This document shows positions 29,003 through 37,471 of a DNA stretch of 37,471 nucleotides, one piece after another (within the stretch, counting starts at the first letter, position 1; the number at the start of each line of letters is the position of its first letter). Position numbers and translations under genes: made by a program. The notes under the pieces were generated by a model, which was given only the letters and a program-made list of their open reading frames with translations, had not been told where the DNA came from and ran no database searches. Origin of the DNA: Branchiostoma floridae (Eukaryota; Chordata; Leptocardii; Amphioxiformes; Branchiostomatidae); NCBI RefSeq assembly GCF_000003815.2, contig NC_049994.1, positions 14,712,319 through 14,749,789 of the forward strand, in the 5' to 3' direction.

Positions 29003-32000
29003 TCAATAGTGTGGTAATACAAGCACAAGATCATCAGCTACGCTGGTGACTACGAGCTGTCCATCTGGTCCTACGGCCACGCCGTCTGCACTGTTCATGT
29101 TGCTATTCATATGGATGGTACGAACGTGCACTCCCCGGTGTGTATAGACCTCCACCCTCGCACCGTGTATATAGGACACGATGACTTGTCCTGAACTATC
29201 CACACACAATCCTCCAATCGGTACTTTAAACATTCCGTTGCCGCCAAAGGTGAACAGGTACTGTCCAGTTCCGTTATAAACATACACGCCGCCATATTTC
29301 CAGTCGGATACTAAGATGTTTCCGTCCGTGTCTATGGCAACGCGCGTTGGCCAGTACAGACTGGTCTGGAGCTTGCCGAACTTCCGAACAACCGTTCCAT
29401 CGAAGAGCAGAACTTTCACTTCAGTGTAGTCTCTCCAGTTCTCAGCCACGATGACATGGTTGCGGGGTAGGTCCACTGCGATGCCAGCGAATGTATTGTT
29501 TGGGAATGACGCGTGAAGCGTCCTTATGAGGCGTCCTGTTTTAGTGTACTGAACAACATACCCTGTCGAATCATTGTTGTTACCTGACACCCACAGGTGA
29601 CAGTCCGCGTCGATGGCGATACTCTCTGGCAACATGGTATCGAAGGCGTCCTCCGATACAACGGTGGCAAAATGGCGGAGGTAAGCACCCTTCATGCTGA
29701 ACACCTGAACTCGACTGTTGAACGTATCGGTAACAAATATCTCGTTGCTTGGCGACACGACAACGTCGTACGGTCCGCAAAAGTAGCCGGGTTTGGTCCC
29801 TTGTCCACCGAACACAAATGGTTTCACCAGTTCGTTCTCGTTGTTTCCAAGCCCTGGCGGACAATAAAACAAAACTGTTTAGATCGAGAGCACATGGATA
29901 AACTGCACATTGAAAACACAATTAGGTATTGGCTCTATCTGACCAACAAATAAGTACCAAGAATGGATTACCTGCTACCGTCGAAAGTGAAGATGTCACG
30001 GCGTCCGCGAGTTGGGTTCCATCCGATTCAGTCGTATCCTTATCTGGGACATGATGTGGGAATTTCTATAGTGGGCAGAGAATGTACATCACATTTGTGA
30101 GGATAGAATAAGCTAACAGTACAGTGGACGTACTACTACGAACAGTCAGACCTGAATATTCCATGAACAGTAGTCAGAGCTGTTTGTTCTTACCACTCAA
30201 GGGACTTCGCCACAATAGACACTGCAGAGAGATGACATCAAACAAACTACGTGTNNNNNNNNNNNNNNNNNNNNNNNNNNNNNNNNNNNNNNNNNNNNNN
30301 NNNNNNNNNNNNNNNNNNNNNNNNNNNNNNNNNNNNNNNNNNNNNNNNNNNNNNNNNNNNNNNNNNNNNNNNNNNNNNNNNNNNNNNNNNNNNNNNNNNN
30401 NNNNNNNNNNNNNNNNNNNNNNNNNNNNNNNNNNNNNNNNNNNNNNNNNNNNNNNNNNNNNNNNNNNNNNNNNNNNNNNNNNNNNNNNNNNNNNNNNNNN
30501 NNNNNNNNNNNNNNNNNNNNNNNNNNNNNNNNNNNNNNNNNNNNNNNNNNNNNNNNNNNNNNNNNNNNNNNNNNNNNNNNNNNNNNNNNNNNNNNNNNNN
30601 NNNNNNNNNNNNNNNNNNNNNNNNNNNNNNNNNNNNNNNNNNNNNNNNNNNNNNNNNNNNNNNNNNNNNNNNNNNNNNNNNNNNNNNNNNNNNNNNNNNN
30701 NNNNNNNNNNNNNNNNNNNNNNNNNNNNNNNNNNNNNNNNNNNNNNNNNNNNNNNNNNNNNNNNNNNNNNNNNNNNNNNNNNNNNNNNNNNNNNNNNNNN
30801 NNNNNNNNNNNNNNNNNATATTTTCGACAGTTGGCATGCAATGCAATACTTGTACTGAATTATATACTGTACCTCCAGCTGCATTTGGGGCGATACATGG
30901 GGTTTGCACGCAATCCATCAGCATCTGTATGATAAAAGGATTACAAAAATGACTATTATTTTACCTTATGGGTCAGAGACGTTCTGGCATTCATCTTGTT
31001 TTTCTACTTACATCTCATGTCCTAGTGATAATTTGTTCTGCCACATCTCTTCATTCTAGTCACACTGATGAATGTTGATATTACTCGAAATGCCTGGAAG
31101 TTGACCAAAACAAGTTGTGTGGGCGGGCAAACTTTATGTTTGGGTTGGTATCAAGTATCAACAAAACAATGAATTCTCCTAGCAGCTTTTTATAGAAAAA
31201 CATATTGATCTAAAAGTGCCCTACGCTATTTTTTATTGCCACCCGATTTTCATGTAAGTTATAACTAACAAGTATATCTAATACCTTAGATCACCAGAAG
31301 TTGCAAAATGAATTCCAAAAGATATGCAAATATGCGTGAAATATGTGTGCAATGTGACGTCAGTCATGCCTGGCCCCGCAAAATCAAAAGAAAGTTAGAC
31401 AGGTAGAATGCTATGTAATAGACTGGGACTACACCCACCTCCAGGCGACTGTTGCGTGTTGGGAACATACATGGGGTTGGCACGTAACCCATCGAGCAGG
31501 TCACCGCCAGATTCTGCATATGATAACAAGAAGTGAAAAAGTGGCACTTAGGGAGGTGAACATAAGACAAAGGGAATTTGTGGACTGTTTAGTCCTGTGG
31601 TGTACCGACATTGTTTTGTGTTTTTTTATCTGCACATTAGTTTTTAGGTCGCCAGAGGATGTCATTTAAGAAAACGAGTCAGTGTGACCTACTAATAAGC
31701 TAGTTCATACCAACACAAAAAAAGAACAAATAGTCATGTTTTCAACCAGGAATTAAGGTGTATACGAATTAGTTTCCCTTGAACTATTGTGCAGATCCAG
31801 CTGGTGACGCATACTGTCCAAGTAGCTAAAATCATTAGGGGTCAGACTGATGCGCATGACAGGAGAAAAGCGAACCCGGAGAAAAGAACTTTTCAACAGA
31901 CCTGAATCAGCCTACAGATGTGCCGTATGTGAAAGAGACTGTCATTCTCGTTGAGCCATAGGCATAGCCGAAGCTGTAAGCCTGATAAAATGAAAACTTT

Positions 32001-32745
32001 ACCATAATCGTTACTGACCGGAGGGGGTCATGTTTAGAATCTGCTGAACATATCTGACAGACCGTGTTACCTTCTCGTCAAAAGTGAAAAGTGACTTACC
32101 AGGGCTGGTGTTTGGAGATGCGTTATGTCCATCTTGTTCATCAAATGCAATAGCGTATGGTTGTGAAAAGTCGTCAGTTAGATTTCTCTCGTCAATGATT
32201 CTATTTGTTGCACAGCCGTATTGACTATACGCGACTGCATACGGGCTGATCCGCTCACAGTCGTTCACGTCAGTGTTATGTGGCGGTTCTCCGTCTTCTC
32301 TACGATCATTGTTGATGATATTCTCTGGTTGTATCTCTTCAGTGTCGGCGTTTGTTGCATCGCTGTTTTCTGAAATGTCGTCAATGTCTTCTTCGCATTC
32401 ATAAACATTTGCCGATAACCCCTCACGACAATTATCATTTAATTGGTAGGTCACATCATTCCTTGCTTCACTGTTGTCAGCAACGTAGATGCCTGTTGCT
32501 GAAGTGTCTTCTGAATCTACTGATTCTCTATCAACATAGAGTGCTTGGTTCTCTTTGGGTTTGACACCGTCCATGTTGGCAGAGGTACAAACCGGTAGAA
32601 AAACACTTACTTCTTCATTGCCTTCGTTATAAAGTCTCTCGTTATCTGCCAAGCGTCCGACGGAAGATTTGTTGTCGAAGTTATCCGATGTGTTCCCAGT
32701 ATGACTGGGTGAGGCATTGTCGCTGTCTTCTTGCTTGCTCGCCAT
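29003..32745 (-). CDS. Type II membrane protein with NHL propeller, copy 3 (incomplete, frameshifted exon)
   Basis: Visible exons: 32100-32745, 31439-31513, 30873-30924, 29972-30065 and 29003-29853. The transmembrane exon is not visible; by spacing in the other copies it should lie near 30520, inside the run of Ns. Exon 3 is 52 nt instead of 57: a 6-base loss (DADHDG becomes DADG) is harmless, but one extra base after NPMY shifts the frame. Exons 2 and 3 are both phase 1-1, so skipping exon 3 would restore the frame. Exon 1 keeps all the tyrosines. The propeller is a patchwork: its first about 60 residues and the preceding intron match copy 1, the rest matches copy 2. It is either a decaying gene, a gene that skips exon 3, or intact with an error near the gap. 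Confidence 0.7.
30255..30817. other. Assembly gap (563 N)
   Basis: Unknown bases. The gap begins inside the word CAAACTACGTGT, which in copies 1 and 2 starts a tandemly repeated intron segment (CAAACTACGTGTCTATCAAA, twice, near 19490 and 24490). The transmembrane exon of copy 3 is expected inside it. Confidence 0.95.
31030..31365. other. Copy-3-specific sequence in the intron between exons 2 and 3
   Basis: Up to about 31035 and again from about 31366 this intron matches copies 1 and 2, but the roughly 330 bases between do not. The block may be an insertion or replacement; I see no inverted ends or target duplication. Confidence 0.45.
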
Positions 32746-32942
32746 CCCTCTGTGTTAACGCTCAGCTGTAGCTTTACTTGTGGTGGTTCCAAAGATGGAA
32801 AGTCAGAATCAAGAGATGCCAAACAGATATCTAATGGATACGTTCTTCATGAAAAAAAAAGTTACCGAAACAGGGAATGACGAAAAAGCTATTTGATACT
32901 CTCGTTGATTTGCAGTGTGGTGTTCTGCCTTGTTTGCAGCTG

Positions 32943-32950
32943 TTTAAATA
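32943..32950 (-). promoter_or_regulatory. TATA-like box of receptor copy 3
   Basis: TATTTAAA on the minus strand, 198 bp before the start codon, in the same conserved block as copies 1 and 2. Confidence 0.5.
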
Positions 32951-33020
32951 GGCCTCTGGATTAATGGAAAATGCGTCAGTAGACAATGTTTTTGTCCCAT
33001 ATTGAATCCACAATAGTCTA

Positions 33021-33880
33021 GCCGCTAATATTGTATCTCGATTGATATCATTCTAAAGAAAATCACATTCGTCTGCTCTGGTTTAACTAGGCCAAGGATG
33101 TGAGTGTGTTCTGTGCATTCTCGTTGAAATGTTGCGATGGTTAACATCATACGAGTATCATTGGAATTACATTTCCAACACAGAACCCTTACTTTTTCAG
33201 TACAATATTGCTTTTCTTGCTACTTTTTTGGGGGCTACGAATCATCGAATGCCGCAGCAAATAGCCAACCTTCGGTTCTATGAATGGTGTCTGAATTGGT
33301 TGATTCATTGATTAGAATACGTCCATAGACAATCTAAGACAAATATCTAATCTGTTTCAGTCTGTGCCAAAATTGAAGACGAAATTAATTCATCCTAGAC
33401 AAATTACCTGTTTTTTCTTATGAATTTGATTACAACACTCTCCAATTTAATTTAGTGGTCCCAGTTTAATTCTAGATTGTCCTATCACATCATCCTACCA
33501 ATCTTACATACAGATGGACGGAAATTCCAAACTAAAAGTAAAAATATGTGAGAAATATGTAGCCGCCAAAACCTTATGCACCAAAGTCTACCAACTAACT
33601 ACTTATTTTTTCTAACACACAAGCCTTACTTTCTATGTTTGTATAATTTGTTTTTGCACTTTTTGCTGCTTTTTTGGCTATGAAATATTCAGCGCGTTTT
33701 TATGGTATTTCTTACCATTTGTTGAACAGAAGTGAGCAGATTACCTAATCGAGTGTATGTGGGGTCATGTGGAGTAACGGCAGGGTGTGCAATTAATCGG
33801 CTTCTAATGTACGTAGATAAGATGGTTTTCTCTACGAGTTACGGGAAATAAAAATAGACTGCCTACGCCTACGGAAAAGA
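33021..33880. other. Upstream flank of receptor copy 3
   Basis: Homology to the other spacers breaks at about 33030, resumes around 33235 (CAAATAGCC word) and fades after about 33500. The last part is unique and AT-rich. No gene seen. Confidence 0.5.
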
Positions 33881-34106
33881 GCATGCAGACCCTCCAATAA
33901 CCCAGCGGCTCCGAGTTCGAATCAGCTGGTGTGCTACTGATCTTGAGCCCTTGAGCCCTTGAGACTTTCCTCACTTCACTCACTTTCACACCGTTTATTT
34001 ATTTTTCCCGTGATCCCTCCCCCCAACTGGTCCTCTGGGAAGAACGGCCTACATGTTGGCCGACAGAGCATTACCAGTATAAATAAAGGTCATTCATTCA
34101 TTCATT
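33880..34106 (+). mobile_element. SINE-like retroposon
   Basis: A tRNA-type internal promoter B box (GTTCGAATC, 33915-33923) lies near the head. The body contains a small GAGCCCTT tandem and a TATAAATAAAGGT segment, and the element ends in (CATT)4 at 34091-34106. B box plus short-repeat tail is the layout of a tRNA-derived SINE sharing a LINE tail. I could not place a convincing A box or a target duplication, so the left end is approximate. Confidence 0.5.
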
Positions 34107-34500
34107 TTATTCTCAGTTACAAACTTCACAGCAAGAAAACGAATATTTAAGCCCACTTTCCGAAATACTTAAATGTTTGTTTGACTTGTGCACAGATGAC
34201 TGTTGATTAATGATGAGAGAACAGGAAAATAGATGCTGTACCTTTAACAGATGCCTCCCCCTAAACATTATGTGGTGTGTTACTGTGTTTGCATCTTGGA
34301 AAGGAGGGTAAAAAAAACGACACTGAGAAACTGTATTTTTGTATAGATTTATTTCTCAGTAAAAGTGACTACAAGCACTTTCAGCTTACTGTACTTGACG
34401 TATATTTTTTCTATATCAGTGCCTATTTTACCTACTTTTCAAGTGGCTTCTGTTCTTTAATGCAGAAACAGGAATTTTCTGGAGGCAAACTTGGTACAAG
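34107..34500. other. Intergenic, no gene seen
   Basis: AT-rich. A 90-codon plus-strand frame at 34277-34549 has no recognisable domain. The GC content rises from about 34495 into the possible first exon. Confidence 0.45.
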
Positions 34501-34546
34501 CCCCGGCACCGCGTCAAGGTGTCGCCTCCGTCGCCGAGGTAATTTG

Positions 34547-34554
34547 TGACGTCA
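34547..34554. promoter_or_regulatory. Full CRE palindrome TGACGTCA
   Basis: A perfect cAMP-response element sits in a CpG-rich patch (about 34500-34565), 51 bp before the ATG of the possible first exon at 34605. CRE in a CpG-rich proximal promoter is a common arrangement. Confidence 0.4.
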
Positions 34555-34604
34555 TCCTGGCACTAACCACTGACAGCCTCGGCATAACCAGAACAAAACT
34601 CACA

Positions 34605-34634
34605 ATGGCTTCTAATAAACCAAGACGGTGGAAG
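34605..34634 (+). CDS. Possible first coding exon of an unidentified plus-strand gene
   Basis: An ATG in fair context (ACAATGG) opens ten codons, MASNKPRRWK, ending exactly at a good donor (AAG followed by GTATGT), phase 0. A CRE and CpG-rich sequence lie just upstream. I cannot find a convincing second exon in the remaining window: the acceptors near 35753 and 35942 run into stops in phase 0. The gene, if real, must continue beyond 37471 or use an exon I did not recognise. Function unknown. Confidence 0.25.
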
Positions 34635-34639
34635 GTATG

Positions 34640-36560
34640 TTTTTGTTTGTTATTGTGAACAGCCAGGAGTGAAGAAGGCAACTGTGCTTAGTTGTAGTCT
34701 ATCTTTCTAAGCGTTTTTGTTTTTAAGTTTTCTCCCCCTGACTATCTAGTATGCCCTACTCTAAGCGTTTTTCTGCGGTTTTGGTTTATTGATTACACAT
34801 CTAGACCACATAAATCTTAATAAGCCCAATTCTTCCTTAGCTGTTCACAACCTTTTGAAACAAAATTGCATTTTTTTCTTTGCTACCATTGTGAGCCCAG
34901 TGAAGTCTATACTAAAATTTAAAAAAGGACAAATGTATATTGGTGCTATCAGCAGTGCTGTCAGGATGAGCGTTAATTTGCCAATATATATGTAAGTGCC
35001 AATAATATTGCCCATGGCTGAATAGAAGTGCCTGGGACCGAAGTTAAAGTTGAGTGTCAGTCCTAGTCCGTCTGCTACCGTCCTTGTCACAAAACACAAA
35101 AAAGTACACAACATGCTTTACAAAACATTGAATTCACAATATATTCATGTAGATAGGACAATGTTTCAATTTATGTGGACACGGTGGTGTTCATTGGTAA
35201 CCTCCGCCGTCAAAAGATGATGTTGGTTCCCTCATCTGCACTGTAACAACAACAACAACAAAAGACACAAGCACCTACAAAGAATAAACATAGTCTTACC
35301 ATTACAGTGCAAATAAAATGAAAAAAGACATTGCAGATAAGACTAAAAAACAGATTAAACACAAACCAACCTTTACCCTGTAGCAGAACACAGCTGAACC
35401 TGCATCTTGGAGACATACAAAAAACGACAAAGACATAAGACAAGGAAAGCAAGGCAATAATAATTTACTTAATATTCCCTCTTACATTTAACATTGGGTG
35501 TACAGGTGGAAAAGACTAAATGCTTCCAGAAGTGTGTCAGATCACGTGGATCCTGTCTATCTGTATCACAAAAATCAGAAGCAACAAACAAGCGATTACA
35601 AGGAACAGTGAATACCACAAATGTAATCTCCAAGCATATGTAAAGTATCCGTCTCATTGTTTCACACGTGTTTTTGCAACATTTGATTTAGAATCCTAAA
35701 AAAGGCCACTAAACACACACAAATCATGCTTGTCCTGTACATTTGCTTTCAGATCAATACAACTATACAAAATCACAAATTCAAATCAACCATGTGAAAT
35801 GCCAGCACTAAGATTCCCTACCCAAGAGTTCATGGAACTTTACAACCGTTCCATGAAAGCTGGTTAACTGTTAAACAATGTGAGGAATTTCGTGAAGCAT
35901 CCACAAAATTTCTCACATATGGTCATCCATCCAATTCCACAGACCAAGTCTTGGGAATTCTATGGATTTTAACATAGCATATGACATCGCAAAATCATCA
36001 TACAACAGGCCAACAAACAAGGTTTCTCGCGCGGCAAGTTTCAGCGAACGCTACTATCAAGCAACGCAATTTGGATTCGAATCCCAGAAAGAATTCAAAA
36101 TATTACCATTATCAAACGAACTACGGGTTACATATGAAGAACGAGCGCTTTACGACTATACAACGCACACATCTAGCTTTTCATCGGTAAGGCAGACAGA
36201 AAGGACTATCTATCTCATGCTTGCTGTGAAACGGGTTCACAAAATCGCGCTGCAAGAAAAAAAAAATCACCCCCTGACCTCTACCATGCTGCTTGTCGAT
36301 AATGACGGAACCGACTGTCTTCCTCGAATTCGACGACTCCGGACTGTTACATTTTTCTACGGGTAAATGGCTACATCACATAAGAAAAGAAATGTTCTTG
36401 AAATGGCTCAAACAACAACGCAGAGTAAGTTATTTTCCCTTTCCAGATATTTTTATATCACAACATATATCAAATGTGTTTTATGAAAAAAGGTACTTTC
36501 ACTAACTCGGTAACAATAAGAAGTAGCAAGAAATGTAATGCTCCCATTTAGACGGAAGTA
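34640..36560. other. Non-coding or unrecognised stretch
   Basis: Mostly AT-rich, with a short ACA trinucleotide run at about 35245-35260. The longest plus-strand frame (35962-36366, 134 codons) and an overlapping one ending at a donor-like GTAAGT (36425) contain no domain I recognise, so I do not call them genes. Confidence 0.4.
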
Positions 36561-37010
36561 ATGGTATCTCCATCATATTTTACACCTGACGGTCAATCAC
36601 ACTCAGCTGTTCAACCAATGATAGCTTGGCAATAAGTTGTTCGCCCAATGAGAGTCTGCCACATGCCGTTTGCTACATACTGCAATCAAACACCACCTGT
36701 TAGCCAATCATTCACCGGACAGTACAATCACATTGCACGATTACCTCGAATCCTGGTGTATTACTAGTACTCTGTACTTTTGGCGAATACAGGCGAATGT
36801 AGATAGCCTGGGTACCATCCGGAAAGTAGTTCGCTCCGGCGTTAATTATACACTACATACAGTCACTTCTTGCTCTGACATTTATCATACACTATATAAT
36901 TATAATCACTTTTCTGCTGTTCCGTTTGGGATCCTTGACCAACTTAACGTCTGGAATCGTCCAAGTTTTGGACTAGGGCGCTGATTGGTCCCTACACATG
37001 AGCAATTTAA
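36560..37010. promoter_or_regulatory. CCAAT-rich stretch
   Basis: Four CCAAT-type words lie within about 400 bp: AACCAATGAT (about 36614), GCCCAATGAG (about 36650), AGCCAATCAT (about 36703) and the reverse ATTGG (about 36984). Helical clusters of CCAAT words occur in NF-Y-dependent promoters. No adjacent gene is recognised, so direction and target are unknown. Confidence 0.25.
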
Positions 37011-37471
37011 TGAATGTGTTTAAGCGCTCTGTGTCTTGTCATATAACTTTCAGCGCCTCCTTCTGAGATGCGGTGAAATTGCACTCTGCGCACTTCTGCT
37101 TGTCGTGTGTGTTTCCATATGATTCTCGCCAACATGGTTTTCCATGTTTTTGTCTGTGCTTCGTCGCATGTGAAACAACGTCTTTTCTCTAGTCGTCCTC
37201 AAATCTAATTCCTTTATGATATGCTTTCGGGCAGCGACAACGTGGTATCATTTTGCATGTATCAAAAGTTGTTACAGTTTACTTCCCCACTAAGTTCGTC
37301 TTCTTTTAATATATTTCATGCAATAGACGGAAACATAAGAAGGTACGGTGAATGCACTTGTGCGTCCATGGAGTGGCAGATGTAGATTACATTAGTTCCC
37401 TCTCAGACGTAACGTTTGTTCACCTTTATCCGCGAGGTAACTTTTATCCGTGGTTTTTAACAACAGGATAT
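37011..37471. other. Right edge, no gene seen
   Basis: Unique sequence with no recognisable exon or repeat. Confidence 0.4.

Noticed and set aside
30124-30952. Reading frames of over 200 codons across the N run
   Set aside because: They are open only because Ns are not stops.
18232-32745. Calling the tandem genes TRIM2/TRIM3-type ubiquitin ligases
   Set aside because: Only the NHL part fits; there is no RING, B-box, coiled coil or filamin domain, and a transmembrane segment is present.
35962-36505. Plus-strand frames of 134 and 70 codons, the second near a GTAAGT donor
   Set aside because: No domain recognised, the frames overlap and compete, and no acceptor gives an open phase-0 link from the possible exon at 34605.
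36670-36984. 104-codon plus-strand frame
   Set aside because: No recognisable protein; it overlaps the CCAAT-rich stretch and has no splice context.
1-37471. tRNA, rRNA, CRISPR arrays or bacterial operon signals
   Set aside because: I saw no full tRNA cloverleaf (only the B box in the SINE-like element), no rRNA and no regularly spaced repeats with unique spacers.

Overview
The window looks like a stretch of lancelet (Branchiostoma-type) nuclear genome. This is inferred, not proven. The coding sequence is split into short exons with GT/AG introns. The only recognisable developmental gene is a rough-type (Ro) ANTP-class homeobox gene, a family I know from insects and amphioxus but not from vertebrates. 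The rest is intron and intergenic DNA full of small inverted-repeat elements, retroposon tails and minisatellites. No bacterial, viral or organellar gene order is visible.

Layout. 1-9.0 kb: no gene I can defend; it holds a possible 5' non-coding exon (about 5935-6026), two fold-back elements with related ends, a 27-bp minisatellite, a dispersed direct repeat and a 370-bp long inverted repeat. 9.04-14.45 kb (+): the complete Ro gene in five exons whose splice phases all agree, giving a 236-residue protein. Just upstream of its first homeobox exon lie two broken tandem copies of that exon. 14.5-18.2 kb: non-coding, with a striking 39-nt hairpin flanked by a 7-bp direct repeat. 18.2-22.1, 23.2-27.9 and 29.0-33.0 kb (-): three tandem paralogues of one six-exon gene. 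33.0-37.5 kb: a SINE-like element, a possible first exon behind a CRE, and a CCAAT-rich stretch.

The tandem genes encode about 620 residues: an acidic N-terminus with many spaced tyrosines, two small paralogous exons each carrying an NPMY motif, one transmembrane segment, a short stalk, and a C-terminal NHL-type beta-propeller of about six blades with N-glycosylation sequons. They lack the RING, B-box and coiled coil of TRIM proteins. I read them as type II membrane receptors with a tyrosine-motif cytoplasmic tail and an extracellular propeller. This is the most interesting system in the window. The copies are mosaics of one another, which suggests gene conversion, and share a TATTTAAA-type promoter. 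Each carries private insertions: a Penelope-like fragment with a hammerhead-ribozyme-like fold in copy 1, a truncated LINE in copy 2, and an assembly gap over the transmembrane exon plus a frameshifted NPMY exon in copy 3.

All calls come from reading sequence and checking splice phases by hand; no database search was run.
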